A stretch of 53,633 bases of DNA from Dyella choica. Lineage in GTDB: Bacteria; Pseudomonadota; Gammaproteobacteria; Xanthomonadales; Rhodanobacteraceae. Positions within the stretch are counted from its first letter, which is position 1. The number at the start of each line of letters is the position of its first letter. Below the pieces are notes generated by a model. That model ran no database searches and had not been told where the DNA came from. It was given only the letters and a program-made list of their open reading frames with translations. Positions 30,754 to 39,736 of the stretch are shown one piece after another. A program made the position numbers and the translations under genes. The DNA lies in the NCBI RefSeq assembly GCF_003977665.1, contig NZ_RYYV01000024.1:1-53633 (forward strand), given 5' to 3'.

Positions 30754-31236
30754 CTACAAAGGCTCGACCACCAGCGGCTCCTGCTCGACCGGAAAATCGG
30801 CCCACAGCTCCGCCATCGTATGGCCGCTCACCGGATGCCGCAGATGCGGGGCGATGTCGGCGATCGGCTTGAGCACGAAGGCATGCCGCAGTTCCTTGCG
30901 TGGAATGTCCAGGTGCCCCGGCCCCTGTGTCACCAGGTCGTCGTACAGCACGATGTCCAGATCCAGCGTGCGATTGGCATAACGCGGCACATCGCGGCGG
31001 CGGCCATGCCGATCTTCCAGGGCATGCAGCCATTCGTTGAGCGGAACGGGAGCGAGATCCGTATCCAGGCCAACGGCCAGATTGATGAAGTCGGGACCGT
31101 CGAAACCCACCGCGGTGCTGCGATACGCCGGCGATATGCACAATTCACCAAAACGCGCGCGCAACTCGTCCAGTGCGGCACGAAGGTAGCGATGCGGCTC
31201 CTGGTTGGAGCCCAAACTGAGATAGACGCGCGCCAT
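30754..31236 (-). CDS. folK: 2-amino-4-hydroxy-6-hydroxymethyldihydropteridine pyrophosphokinase
   Basis: 160 aa, the normal HPPK length. It transfers pyrophosphate from ATP to 6-hydroxymethyl-dihydropterin in folate synthesis. It shows the N-terminal strand VYLSLGSNQ, PAYRSTAVGFDGPDFINLAV and the signature NRTLDLDIVLYDD, whose two Asp residues bind the magnesium ions, then IPRKELRHAFVLKPIADIAP. The ATG directly follows the folB stop (TGAATG), so folB and folK are translationally linked. Convergent with the VirK-like gene. Confidence 0.96.
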   Translation of the reverse strand: MARVYLSLGSNQEPHRYLRAALDELRARFGELCISPAYRSTAVGFDGPDFINLAVGLDTDLAPVPLNEWLHALEDRHGRRRDVPRYANRTLDLDIVLYDDLVTQGPGHLDIPRKELRHAFVLKPIADIAPHLRHPVSGHTMAELWADFPVEQEPLVVEPL

Positions 31237-31593
31237 TCAGAGTCGCTTGCCGCGCTCGATGCACACACCAACTGCCTTGGCGCCGCGCACAGCACCGGGC
31301 TTGGACAATTTCAGCCGTACCCAGGCCACGCCGAATTCCTCGCGAATGATCGCAGCGCAGCGCTCGGCCAGCGTTTCCACCAGGCCGAAACTGGATTCTC
31401 CGACATACGCGATCAGACGCTTGGACACGTCCTTGTAGTTAAGTGTATCGGCGATCTGGTCGGAGGCGGCGGGGATGGTGTTGTCGAACGCCATTTCGAT
31501 GTCGAACGACAAGGTCTGGCGCACGCGCCGCTCCCAGTCGTAGATGCCGATGACCGTATCGATGCGCAAATCTTCAATGAAAACGATGTCCAT
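31237..31593 (-). CDS. folB: Dihydroneopterin aldolase
   Basis: 118 aa from the ATG at 31593; the frame is open far upstream inside tsaD, but MDIVFIEDLRIDTVIGIYDWER is the family N-terminus. It cleaves dihydroneopterin to 6-hydroxymethyl-dihydropterin, the substrate of FolK next to it. Recognised by IGIYDWERRVRQTL, the glutamate in LVETLAERCA and the C-terminal KLSKPGAVRGAKAVGV. It ends exactly where folK begins. The start lies 40 nt after the tsaD stop, so tsaD-folB-folK may be one transcript. Confidence 0.95.
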   Translation of the reverse strand: MDIVFIEDLRIDTVIGIYDWERRVRQTLSFDIEMAFDNTIPAASDQIADTLNYKDVSKRLIAYVGESSFGLVETLAERCAAIIREEFGVAWVRLKLSKPGAVRGAKAVGVCIERGKRL

Positions 31594-31633
31594 ACGTGTA
31601 CGGTGCCAAGCGAAAGTGGATGCGGGGATGCCA

Positions 31634-32716
31634 TCAAGCGGCAGGCGGAAGGGTCTCAAGGTCCCAGCGCGGGAATACTTGCACCGATCCGTCCTGATGC
31701 TGCCCATGCGCCAGTCGGATCGCGCCGGCCAGCGCAATCATCGCGCCATTGTCGGTACAGAACTGCAGGCGCGGGAAATAGGTCTTGAAGCCATCCTTGG
31801 CGCCGGCAGCGGCCAGCTCTTCGCGCAGGTGACGGTTGGCACCCACGCCTCCGGCGATCACGAGGCGCTTCGCGCCGGTGGCGGCAAGGGCGCGGCGGCA
31901 CTTGATCAGCAGCGTATCGACGATCGCCTCCTCGAAGCCGCGCGCGATATCGGCACGGGTCTGCTCGCTCCGGTCCGATTGCTGCCAGGCCAGCAATACC
32001 TGGGTCTTCAGGCCGGAGAAACTGAAGTCGAGCCCCGGACGATCGGTCATCGGACGTGAAAAACGGAACGCGCCCGGCCGCCCTTGCACGGCCAGCGCAG
32101 CCAGTGCCGGACCACCCGGATACGGCAAGCCCATCAGCTTGGCGGTCTTGTCGAAGGCCTCGCCGGCAGCATCGTCCAGGGTGTCGCCCAGGATGCGGTA
32201 ATGGCCGACCGCCTCCACTTCCACCAGGAGGGAGTGGCCGCCGGAAACCAGCAGGGCCACGAAGGGCGGCTGCGGCGGGTCATCTTCCAGCAAAGGGGCG
32301 AGCAAATGCCCTTCCATGTGGTGTACGCCAATGGCCGGCACGCCCAGCGCCCAGGCCATCGCTCGGCCCGTCGCCGCCCCCACCAGCAGCGCTCCCACCA
32401 GGCCGGGGCCGGCCGTGTAGGCCACGCCACCCAGATCGGCCGGGGTCAGACCGGCCTCTTTCAGGGCTTCACGCACCAGCGGCAGCAGCTTGCGAACGTG
32501 ATCGCGGCTGGCCAGCTCCGGCACCACGCCTCCGTAATCGGCATGCAGCTTCACCTGGGTGTACAGCGCATGCGCCAGCAGGCCGTGCCCCGGCTGCTCG
32601 GGTTCCCAGCGCAACAGGGCTACGCCGGTTTCGTCGCAGGAGGTCTCGATGCCCAGGATGGGGCGGAGAGCGCAGAGCGCAGAGCGGGGAACGTCGGGCA
32701 TCTTCAGATGCATCAT
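31634..32716 (-). CDS. tsaD: tRNA N6-threonylcarbamoyladenosine transferase subunit
   Basis: 360 aa. It transfers the threonylcarbamoyl group to A37 of ANN-decoding tRNAs, with TsaB and TsaE. Landmarks are [29 protein letters not shown], the metal-binding HHMEGH (H133, H137), [22 protein letters not shown] and the C-terminal [13 protein letters not shown] with the third ligand. The first 20 residues are not conserved, and ATGs at codons 1, 2 and 6 are all possible. No clear Shine-Dalgarno marks one. An odd direct repeat GCGCAGAGCGCAGAGCG (plus strand near 32670) encodes part of this tail. Divergent from rpsU, a classic arrangement. Confidence 0.95.
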   Translation of the reverse strand: MMHLKMPDVPRSALCALRPILGIETSCDETGVALLRWEPEQPGHGLLAHALYTQVKLHADYGGVVPELASRDHVRKLLPLVREALKEAGLTPADLGGVAYTAGPGLVGALLVGAATGRAMAWALGVPAIGVHHMEGHLLAPLLEDDPPQPPFVALLVSGGHSLLVEVEAVGHYRILGDTLDDAAGEAFDKTAKLMGLPYPGGPALAALAVQGRPGAFRFSRPMTDRPGLDFSFSGLKTQVLLAWQQSDRSEQTRADIARGFEEAIVDTLLIKCRRALAATGAKRLVIAGGVGANRHLREELAAAGAKDGFKTYFPRLQFCTDNGAMIALAGAIRLAHGQHQDGSVQVFPRWDLETLPPAA

Positions 32717-32807
32717 AATCTAAGGATCAGGTAGCCCATTTTGCCGGGCCATTCGCCCTGGCGACACCCCTGATGTTGCCGTTCCTGGATTCCTCGTTCC
32801 TCGCACT

Positions 32808-32837
32808 TTGAAATTTTCACCCACATCGGCGTATACT
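32808..32837 (+). promoter_or_regulatory. Sigma-70 promoter of rpsU
   Basis: TTGAAA (32808-32813), 18-nt spacer, TATACT (32832-32837), near-consensus and 49 nt before the rpsU start. Probably drives rpsU-yqeY-dnaG, the macromolecular-synthesis operon. Confidence 0.7.
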
Positions 32838-32885
32838 TTGCGGCTCGCCGCATCTTAAGTGGCCCGTTTACCATCCGGAGTTTCC

Positions 32886-33101
32886 ATGCCCAGCGTAAAA
32901 GTTCGCGAGAACGAGCCGTTCGAACTCGCCCTGCGTCGCTTCAAGCGCACCTGCGAAAAGGCCGGCATCCTCGCCGAGACCCGCAAGCGCGAGTTCTATG
33001 AAAAGCCGACCCAGGAACGCAAGCGCAAGCGCGCCGCTGCCGTGAAGCGTCACCTGCGCCGCCTGTCGCGCGACGTGTCGCGCAAGACCCGCCTGTACTG
33101 A
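32886..33101 (+). CDS. rpsU: 30S ribosomal protein S21
   Basis: 71 aa from the ATG at 32886 with CGGAG 6 nt upstream; the nine extra upstream codons are not conserved. [40 protein letters not shown] and the basic tail [18 protein letters not shown] are diagnostic. It binds the platform of the small subunit and helps mRNA initiation. First gene of the rpsU-yqeY-dnaG series. Confidence 0.98.
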   Translation: MPSVKVRENEPFELALRRFKRTCEKAGILAETRKREFYEKPTQERKRKRAAAVKRHLRRLSRDVSRKTRLY

Positions 33102-33267
33102 GCAAGCTGCCCGTTCCGGCGGGCGCAAGAGTCCAGGCGCGCTTCGCGCCGCACTCGTCCAGCGCTAGCAGTTGGCGCGTCCATTCGCAGCCGCTGCCAG
33201 CAAGGCAAACGCATTGGCCGACGTTGTTCCGCAACGTCGGCTTTGTGCTTTCCGAAGGAGACGTTTT

Positions 33268-33714
33268 ATGTCCTTGAAGCAACGGCTTACTGAAGACATG
33301 AAAACCGCCATGCGCGGCGGCGACAGGGATCGCCTGGGCGTGATCCGCCTGGTCCTTGCCGCCATCAAGCAGCGCGAGGTGGATGAGCGCATCGAGCTGG
33401 ACGACACCCAGACCATCGCCGTGCTGGAGAAAATGCTCAAGCAGCGCAAGGATTCGGTCACCCAATACGCCGCCGCCGGCCGTGAGGATCTGGCCAACGT
33501 GGAGCGTGCCGAAATGGCAGTGATCGAAGGCTATCTGCCCGCCAAGCTCAGCGATGCCGAGCTCGATGCGCTGATCGAGGCCGCCATCGCCGAAACCGGC
33601 GCAAGCAGTGCGCGCGACATGGGCAAGGTGGTCGCGGCAGTCAAGACGAAGGCCGCCGGCCGTGCCGATATGGGACCGGTTTCGGCACGGATAAAAACAC
33701 GCCTGGGTGGCTGA
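33268..33714 (+). CDS. yqeY: GatB/YqeY domain protein
   Basis: 148 aa; ATG at 33268 after GAAGGAG. Starts MSLKQRLTEDMKTAMRGGDR and LGVIRLVLAAIKQREVDERI, the usual YqeY helical bundle, and ends with the small C-terminal domain (DMGKVVAAVKTKAAGRADMG). The C-terminal part resembles the tail of the GatB amidotransferase subunit, but the protein has no active site and the function is unsettled, probably RNA-related. Placed between rpsU and dnaG as in many proteobacteria. A REP pair separates it from dnaG. Confidence 0.95.
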   Translation: MSLKQRLTEDMKTAMRGGDRDRLGVIRLVLAAIKQREVDERIELDDTQTIAVLEKMLKQRKDSVTQYAAAGREDLANVERAEMAVIEGYLPAKLSDAELDALIEAAIAETGASSARDMGKVVAAVKTKAAGRADMGPVSARIKTRLGG

Positions 33715-33744
33715 TCCCTGCACGCGACGCCTCGTTTGCAGTGC

Positions 33745-33815
33745 GTAGGCTGGGTTGCAAAACCCAGCATCGCCATCCATCCAAACTGCGTGATGCCGGG
33801 ATTGCCATCCCAGCG
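33745..33815. repeat. GTAG-type REP, inverted pair
   Basis: GTAGGCTGGGTTGCAAAACC on the left; the right unit (TGCCGGGATTGCCATCCCAGCG) has lost its CCTAC end. It lies between yqeY and dnaG. Confidence 0.8.
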
Positions 33816-33858
33816 CTTCATTTAGCGGCCCTGCCCGGGGTCCGGCTAGACTAGCCGG

Positions 33859-35595
33859 ATGCGCGGCCGTATCCCTGACAGCTTCATCGATGAACTACTC
33901 GCCCGCGTCGACATCGTCGACGTGATCGAACGGCGCGTGCCTTTAAAAAAAGCCGGCCGCGAGTGGACCGCCTGCTGCCCCTTCCACAATGAGCGCACGC
34001 CCTCGTTCTATGTAAGCCCGGCCAAGCAGTTCTTCCACTGTTTTGGCTGCGGCGCGCACGGCAGCGCGATCAAGTTCCTGATGGATTACGAGCGGCTGGA
34101 GTTTCCTGATGCGGTAGAGGAACTGGCGCAGTCCGTCGGCATGAAGGTGCCCTACGAAGGTGCGCGCGACAGCGCGCCACGCGAGGACAAGACCGATCTC
34201 TACGCCGTGCTCGATGCCGCTACGCGCTGGTACGAGGGCGAGCTGAATAAAAGCGACGAAGCCAAGGCTTATTGCCGCAAGCGAGGCCTGGATACGGACA
34301 CCATTGCCCGCTTCCGCATCGGCTGGGCTCCGGCCGGCTACGATGGCGTGATCCGCAGCCTCGGCAGCAACGAAAAGCGCATGCAACTGCTGACCGAAGC
34401 CGGCATGGTCGCCAGCAACGAGCGCGGCAACAAATACGATCGCTTCCGCGAGCGGCTGATGTTCCCGATCCTGGATCGGCGCGGACGTGTGATCGCCTTC
34501 GGCGGCCGCGTGCTCAAATCGGAGCAAGGTCCGAAGTACCTCAACTCGCCGGAAACCCCGCTGTTCCACAAGGGCCGCGAGCTGTTCGCGCTGTGGCAGG
34601 TCAAACAGGCCAACAGCAGCCTCGCACGCATCGTGGTAGTGGAAGGCTACATGGACGTGATCGCCTTGCATCAGGCAGGCCTGCCGATTGCCGTGGCGAC
34701 GCTGGGTACTGCCACTACGCCTGACCACACCGAAATTTTGTTCCGCGCCGCGCCGGACGTAGTGTTCTGCTTCGACGGCGATCGTGCCGGACGCGCGGCA
34801 GCGTGGAAAGCGCTGGAATCCGCCCTGCCCCGCCTGCGCGACGGACGCCAGGCGTATTTCCTGTTCCTGCCCGAAGGCGAGGACCCGGACACGCTGGTGC
34901 GCAAGGAAGGCAAGGAAGGTTTTGAGCGGCGCCTGCGCGAGGCCACCCCGCTGTCCGAATATCTCTTCGGCGAACTCTCGCACGAGGTGGACTTGGGCAG
35001 TCTCGACGGGCGTGCGCGCTTGGCTGAGCGTGCCCGCCCCCTGATCGCGCGCTTGCCGGACGGCGCCTTCCGCGACCTGATGGCGCAGGAGCTGGAAAAA
35101 CGCACCGGTGCGCGCGCTGTGCTGGAAGCCGATCCGGTGGCTAGGCGGCCGCTACAACGTCCGGTTGCCGTGCAACGTTCGCTGGTGCGCAGCGCCATTT
35201 CGCTGTTGCTGGCCCAGCCAGGCCTCGCCGACGAAGTGGAACGGCCGTACAGCTTTTTGCGCCTGGACAAACCCGGCGTGGACCTGCTCGCCGAATTGAT
35301 CGACACTGCGCGCGCAAGGCCGGGCATCAACGCCGCGATGCTGGTGGAGCACTTCACCGGGCGCCCCGAATACAACGCACTGCAAAAATTGACCGCCGCC
35401 ACCGTGGTCGGCGAACCGGAAACCCAACGCCTGGAATTCTTCGACGCGTTGGTTCGCATGGAAAGGCAAGCCGTCGACCAGCGCCGCGATGCGCTGGTCG
35501 CCAAAAATCGCGATGGCACGCTGAGCAATGCCGAAAAAGCCGAGCTGCGCGAGCTGCTCGCCGCACGCGCACCGACGCCCGGCGCTGCGTCATGA
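33859..35595 (+). CDS. dnaG: DNA primase
   Basis: 578 aa. It makes RNA primers for replication and works with the DnaB helicase. The N-terminal zinc ribbon has C40, H43, C61 and C64 (TACCPFHNERTPSF, HCFGCGAHG). The catalytic Toprim core has VEGYMDVIAL (E262) and FDGDRAGRAA (D306, D308), with the basic RERLMFPILDRRGRVIAFGG region before it. The C-terminal helicase-binding domain follows a loosely conserved linker (about 420-450). Length is normal. The ATG at 33859 has no strong Shine-Dalgarno, in line with weak translation of this gene in the operon. Confidence 0.97.
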   Translation: MRGRIPDSFIDELLARVDIVDVIERRVPLKKAGREWTACCPFHNERTPSFYVSPAKQFFHCFGCGAHGSAIKFLMDYERLEFPDAVEELAQSVGMKVPYEGARDSAPREDKTDLYAVLDAATRWYEGELNKSDEAKAYCRKRGLDTDTIARFRIGWAPAGYDGVIRSLGSNEKRMQLLTEAGMVASNERGNKYDRFRERLMFPILDRRGRVIAFGGRVLKSEQGPKYLNSPETPLFHKGRELFALWQVKQANSSLARIVVVEGYMDVIALHQAGLPIAVATLGTATTPDHTEILFRAAPDVVFCFDGDRAGRAAAWKALESALPRLRDGRQAYFLFLPEGEDPDTLVRKEGKEGFERRLREATPLSEYLFGELSHEVDLGSLDGRARLAERARPLIARLPDGAFRDLMAQELEKRTGARAVLEADPVARRPLQRPVAVQRSLVRSAISLLLAQPGLADEVERPYSFLRLDKPGVDLLAELIDTARARPGINAAMLVEHFTGRPEYNALQKLTAATVVGEPETQRLEFFDALVRMERQAVDQRRDALVAKNRDGTLSNAEKAELRELLAARAPTPGAAS

Positions 35596-35622
35596 TCCCG
35601 CCAGCCGACATAGGAACCGTCG

Positions 35623-36240
35623 ATGGATTTGCTTGAACGCCTGATTACTTTTTTTGCCGAGAACGGCTACGAGGCCGTGTTCATGGCGCTGCTGCTGTGC
35701 GGTGCCGGGCTACCGCTGCCGGAAGACATCACCCTGGTGGCCGGAGGCGTGATTGCCGGCCTGGGCTATGCCAACGTCCACATCATGCTTGCAGTGACCA
35801 TGGTCGGCGTGCTGGTCGGCGACGCGGGCATGTTCCTGCTCGGCCATCATTACGGCACCCACATTCTGCAGTGGAAACCGATCGCCTGGCTGATGCCGCC
35901 GCGCCGCTATGTAAAGGTGCAGGACCAATTCGCACGCTATGGCAACCGCATGATGTTCTTCGCGCGTTTTCTGCCCGGCATGCGCACGGCGATCTACACC
36001 ACCGCGGGCGCCACCCATCGCGTAGGTTTCTGGCGCTTCCTGCTGCTCGACGGCGCCGCCGCACTGATCAGCGTACCGATCTGGGTTTACCTGGGCTATT
36101 TCGGCGCCAACCGGCGCGAATGGCTGGGGATGTGGATCCAGCGCGGGCAGAACAGCCTGTGGCTGGTTGCCGGCGTCATGCTGCTGGTGGCGCTGCTGTT
36201 GTGGTGGCGACAGCGGCGCAGGCGTAGCGACGCCGCGTAG
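35623..36240 (+). CDS. DedA-family membrane protein
   Basis: 205 aa; ATG 27 nt after dnaG, with AGGAA upstream, so probably in the same transcript. Four to five hydrophobic segments. The family signature is visible: ENGYEAVFMALLLCGAGLPL with PEDITLVAGG near the N-terminus, GDAGMFLLGHHYG and FARFLPGMRTAIYTTAG with the conserved Arg and Pro. The last segment is LWLVAGVMLLVALLLWWRQ followed by a basic tail. DedA proteins are thought to act as lipid-carrier flippases or scramblases (undecaprenyl phosphate) and affect envelope integrity. The exact member cannot be told. Confidence 0.9.
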   Translation: MDLLERLITFFAENGYEAVFMALLLCGAGLPLPEDITLVAGGVIAGLGYANVHIMLAVTMVGVLVGDAGMFLLGHHYGTHILQWKPIAWLMPPRRYVKVQDQFARYGNRMMFFARFLPGMRTAIYTTAGATHRVGFWRFLLLDGAAALISVPIWVYLGYFGANRREWLGMWIQRGQNSLWLVAGVMLLVALLLWWRQRRRRSDAA

Positions 36241-36244
36241 GGCC

Positions 36245-36311
36245 GTAGGCTGGGATGACAATCCCAGCTTTCTCTATGGCCTACCAATGCTGGGATTTTG
36301 GCCCGGCGTAG
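36245..36311. repeat. GTAG-type REP, inverted pair (right unit decayed)
   Basis: GTAGGCTGGGATGACAATCC begins the left unit. The right unit reads TGCTGGGATTTTGGCCCGGC with a GTAGC end that no longer pairs well. It starts 5 nt after the DedA stop codon. Confidence 0.75.
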
Positions 36312-36425
36312 CTTTCTTGCAGAAATATCTCACGCGCTTTTAGGACTTCTTCTATATTTTTCTAAATAGCCACATGCTTCTCTTGTTCATGAGCGCAAAT
36401 CGCACTCATGCACGGGGAAAACGCG

Positions 36426-37295
36426 ATGTGTTCGAATAAACCATTGGCCGCCCTACTAGCCTTATCGGCCGCAGCCTTTTCAACCCCAGCTTTAGCAATC
36501 AACTTGGAATGCAATTGGTGCAACGGCGGAGTCTTTGCGGAAGTCGCCAAAAGCCTGGATCTAGGTACGCACACTATTTTCAATCTGAATACAGGGCAGT
36601 ACCACACGTATCAAATCAGGCCTCAAAGAGGGGCACCGCTAGAAATCGACCTGTCGCCGGATTTACTCGATGCCGTCGAAGTCCCTACTCCCCCTGAAAT
36701 AGCAAGCAGCATTGGAGCGGCAGCATGGTTCCATGAGACGACTGGCGGCACAATGCGCGTCATGTCCACAGTGTCCTATCCGAGTCTTAACGTACCAGGT
36801 GTAGACGGCCGTACGACGGCATACGACGTTGTTGCTGACGCGAATTTACGTGCACGAATAGGCGATGCCATTTCACAAAATCTTGGTGCATGGGATGCGA
36901 CAAAGATGATTGCAGATAACGGATGGCAAATAATCAAATCGCAGCTCGGATTGAAATCGTCACCAACGATTGAAGTCACCGTGCAATTCGCTGATAGCAG
37001 CACGGTGGTCTATGAATTCAATTTCATGAAATCGAGCAAAACAGCCAACTATTTGCGCGGAAGGAGCAGAACCGCCAAAGGACAACTTGTTCCAGAGCAA
37101 GGAGATACCGGTGGAACATGGTACGGCCTGCCTCGGGGCGGGGACGATATGGGGCCCTTTGGGTTATTTATTCAAAGAACCGGAGGCGTTATCGACTGGC
37201 AAGCCATTCCCTCCAGCCCCGTAGAAACTGCCGTTTGTACATCCAAGGCGGGAGAGACCGGTTTTATCTGCCACAGAGAGATCGTATTCCCATGA
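36426..37295 (+). CDS. Exported protein of unknown function
   Basis: 289 aa from the ATG at 36426, chosen because CGGGGAAA lies before it; another in-frame ATG is at 36408. Signal peptide MCSNKPLAALLALSAAAFST with cleavage near PALAI. The mature protein begins with a CxxC (LECNWCNGG), has a long middle rich in beta strands, and ends with a second cysteine pair (ETAVCTSKAG, GFICHREI), so two disulfides in the periplasm are likely. I recognise no family. The segment STVVYEFNFMKSSK faintly recalls NIVYEFNRYKVS of the VirK-like protein. Base composition is AT-richer than the neighbours and the gene stands alone, with a hairpin right after the stop. Confidence 0.7.
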   Translation: MCSNKPLAALLALSAAAFSTPALAINLECNWCNGGVFAEVAKSLDLGTHTIFNLNTGQYHTYQIRPQRGAPLEIDLSPDLLDAVEVPTPPEIASSIGAAAWFHETTGGTMRVMSTVSYPSLNVPGVDGRTTAYDVVADANLRARIGDAISQNLGAWDATKMIADNGWQIIKSQLGLKSSPTIEVTVQFADSSTVVYEFNFMKSSKTANYLRGRSRTAKGQLVPEQGDTGGTWYGLPRGGDDMGPFGLFIQRTGGVIDWQAIPSSPVETAVCTSKAGETGFICHREIVFP

Positions 37296-37306
37296 AATAG
37301 AATTGG

Positions 37307-37332
37307 CCGGACGGCTGCGCGCGGCCGTCCGG
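37307..37332 (+). terminator. Hairpin after exported protein
   Basis: CCGGACGGC (37307-37315) / GCCGTCCGG (37324-37332), 8-nt loop, 9 nt after the stop codon; no U tract, so termination may be inefficient. Confidence 0.6.
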
Positions 37333-37360
37333 TCATAACCTGAGACTCCATGACGCTTGC

Positions 37361-37383
37361 GCTGGGATTCCATCCCAGCCTAC
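37361..37383. repeat. Single GTAG-type REP unit
   Basis: GCTGGGATTCCATCCCAGCC then TAC. It lies 4 nt beyond the stop of the DUF4239 gene on the minus strand. Confidence 0.8.
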
Positions 37384-37387
37384 TGAT

Positions 37388-38182
37388 CTATTGCTGATCC
37401 GGTTGCGCTGAAAACTGCTTGTTCAGATCGTCGCTGAGCAGCTGCATGCTCTGCTGGCTGACCTGGATCAGGCCGTGCACCGGCGAATCGAGATCGGCGA
37501 TCAGGCTCATTGAAATGGCCACCGTGAATGCCGGAATGAAGGTGACCAGGGCGGCGCGACGCCGCTGGCCATAACCGATGATCAGCGAGGTCAGGATGGC
37601 CAATACCGTCATCAACGCCCAGATATCCGGCGGCACCCGGTTGCGTCGCGCCGCCACGCGCTTGGCGTCGAGATCGATCATGTCATTCAAGGCCGACACG
37701 TAAAGGCCCATGATGGGCGTCGGCGTTTGTTGCGCAGCGGCCGTGGCCTGCTTCCACAACTCGCCCTGGATCTGCCTGGCGCGCTTCATTTCAGCGCTCT
37801 GTTCGTCAATTTTCGACATCCGGCTGAAGGCGGCCAGGCGCGCGTCGGCATAATCGCGAAGCAACTCCTGCGCCTCGCCGCGCACCGATTCGACCTGCAT
37901 GCCGGCACGCAGGTAGGCGGTGCCGATGGCGTTGGCTTCGTCGATGACCAATTGCTTGCGCTGATCAAAGCGATTGAGCGCCATGCTCATGGCAAAACCG
38001 ATCAACAGGCTCAGCAGCAGGGCGATCTGGTTACGCGCCTGATGGACTTCCTTTTCCCAGTCGTTGTCGTCGCGGTTCCTGGCCCATGCCCTGAGGCGAT
38101 GGCCAAGCTCGTGGGCCAGCAATAGGGCGAGCATGACTATCGCGAACAGTTCAACCGGGTGATCCAGCAAATACGGCACCAT
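37388..38182 (-). CDS. DUF4239 (bestrophin-like) membrane protein
   Basis: 264 aa from the ATG at 38182, with GGGAGGGGG upstream. Two hydrophobic segments near the N-terminus (ELFAIVMLALLLAHELGHRL, and IALLLSLLIGFAMSMALNRF) and two near the C-terminus (DIWALMTVLAILTSLIIGYG, AALVTFIPAFTVAISMSLIA). Between them is the family block DQRKQLVIDEANAIGTAYLR and RDYADARLAAF. The family may form ion channels, but function is unproven. It is 61 nt downstream of the RND outer-membrane factor on the same strand and could be the last gene of that operon. A possible link to metal or ion balance is inference. Confidence 0.75.
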   Translation of the reverse strand: MVPYLLDHPVELFAIVMLALLLAHELGHRLRAWARNRDDNDWEKEVHQARNQIALLLSLLIGFAMSMALNRFDQRKQLVIDEANAIGTAYLRAGMQVESVRGEAQELLRDYADARLAAFSRMSKIDEQSAEMKRARQIQGELWKQATAAAQQTPTPIMGLYVSALNDMIDLDAKRVAARRNRVPPDIWALMTVLAILTSLIIGYGQRRRAALVTFIPAFTVAISMSLIADLDSPVHGLIQVSQQSMQLLSDDLNKQFSAQPDQQ

Positions 38183-38243
38183 GCCCCCTCCCGCAGATGT
38201 GGTTATCGTCCTGCCCCTGGCTAGAGGGGCAGGCACGCACATC

Positions 38244-39734
38244 TTACCGGGCGGCCGCCACGTCGTGCCGATTCCACCATCCGCCGCCCAGCGCCTGGAA
38301 CAAGGCCACCGTGTCCGCATACCGCGCCGCACGCGCCTGGATCAAGGCAAGTTCCGCCTGCCGGTACGTCACCTGCGCGTTGAGCAGCGCCACCATGCTG
38401 ATATCGCCCAGGGCATATTGCTTCTGTGCAATGGCGAAGCTGTGCGCTGCGGCCTGCTCGGCTCGCGCAGTCGCCGCCATCGCATCGGCATCGGACTGCA
38501 AGGCATGCAAGGTATCGGCCACGTTCTGCAGCGCTGACAGCACTGTGCTGCGGTACTGTTCCGCCGCCTGCTTATAAGTGGCTTCCGCGGCCCGCTGCTT
38601 GTGCTTCAGCGTGCCGCCATCGAACAGCGGCATGCTGATCGCGGTACCGATGTTCCAGAAGCCGGTGCCGGAACCGAACAGCGTGTGCTTCTCGTCCGTG
38701 GCACTGCCCCAGGCGGCACTGACATTGATGTTCGGCAGACGTGCTGCGATGGCTACGCCCACCTGTGCGCACGCCGCGTGATATTGCGCATCGGCCATGC
38801 GCACATCGGGGCGCTGCTCGACCAGCCGCGCAGGCAGGCTCAACGGAAGGTCCTGCGGCAGTTGCAGGCTGCCCAGACTGAAACGGGCGGAGACGTCCTG
38901 ATCGGGCGTGCGCCCGGTCAACACGGCCAGCACGTCGCGCTGCTGCGCCAGCTGTTTGCGCAGGGGCGGCAAGCCGGCGCGCGTTTGTTCCAGCGCAGCC
39001 TCCTGGGCGGCAATGCCTGCTTGTGAGGCATCGCCGAGGGCCAGTTGCCTTCTATTCGCCTCCAGGATCTTCGACTGGCTGTCGATCATGTCTTCGGTGG
39101 CGGCGATCTGCGCACGTAGTGCAGCCTCTTGTACCGCCGCGTTGACAAGGTTGGAGGTGAGCGTGAGGTAGGTAGCCTCCAACTGGAAACGCTGCGCATC
39201 GGCCTGTGCCACCAGTGACTCCACCGCGCGGCGATTCGCCCCCCAGACGTCGGGCGAGTAAGACACGCTCACCTGGGCGGTGGTGAGATCGTAGAACGAT
39301 GCTCCTGATGCCGCGGGGCTGGCCAACGTGCCGGCGATCTTCTGGCGCGTGGGATCGACGCTGGCAGCGAATGTTGGCCAATAGAAGCCGCGTTGCGCGT
39401 GGACGTTTTCCCACGCCGACTTCAAGGCAGCCTGCGCCGCTGCAGCGTCCGGATTGTTCTTCAGCGCATCATCGATCAGGCCGTTCAAGGGTTCGGAGTG
39501 GAACAGCGTCCACCACTGGCCGGGAATGTCCAGATCGGCATGGAAATGCTGCGCACTTCCGTCCGCACCCGGTGCGGACGCCGTCGCCGAAAGCGTGCCC
39601 TCTTCCATGTAGCCCTGCGCGGCCGGCGGGGTGGGCCGATGGTAATCCGGTCCGACCGCGCAGGCGGTGAGCCCGAGGCTCACCGACAACGCAAGCAGTT
39701 GGCGATGCAGTTTGAAATGACGATTCTTAGCCAT
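38244..39734 (-). CDS. RND outer-membrane factor (OprM/NodT-type lipoprotein)
   Basis: 496 aa from the ATG at 39734; the ORF runs further upstream but overlaps the pump gene and is not conserved there. Lipoprotein signal (HRQLLALSVSLGLTAC, then AVGPDYHRP) with the lipobox Cys. It has two repeats of outer-membrane efflux helices (ALKSAWENVHAQRGFYWPTF; LVEQRPDVRMADAQYHAACA) typical of TolC-like tunnels. It forms the exit duct of the pump. Only 2 nt separate its ATG from the pump stop, so it is co-transcribed. It belongs to the OprM/NodT lineage, not the CzcC type often paired with heavy-metal pumps. Confidence 0.92.
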   Translation of the reverse strand: MAKNRHFKLHRQLLALSVSLGLTACAVGPDYHRPTPPAAQGYMEEGTLSATASAPGADGSAQHFHADLDIPGQWWTLFHSEPLNGLIDDALKNNPDAAAAQAALKSAWENVHAQRGFYWPTFAASVDPTRQKIAGTLASPAASGASFYDLTTAQVSVSYSPDVWGANRRAVESLVAQADAQRFQLEATYLTLTSNLVNAAVQEAALRAQIAATEDMIDSQSKILEANRRQLALGDASQAGIAAQEAALEQTRAGLPPLRKQLAQQRDVLAVLTGRTPDQDVSARFSLGSLQLPQDLPLSLPARLVEQRPDVRMADAQYHAACAQVGVAIAARLPNINVSAAWGSATDEKHTLFGSGTGFWNIGTAISMPLFDGGTLKHKQRAAEATYKQAAEQYRSTVLSALQNVADTLHALQSDADAMAATARAEQAAAHSFAIAQKQYALGDISMVALLNAQVTYRQAELALIQARAARYADTVALFQALGGGWWNRHDVAAAR

Positions 39735-39736
39735 GA

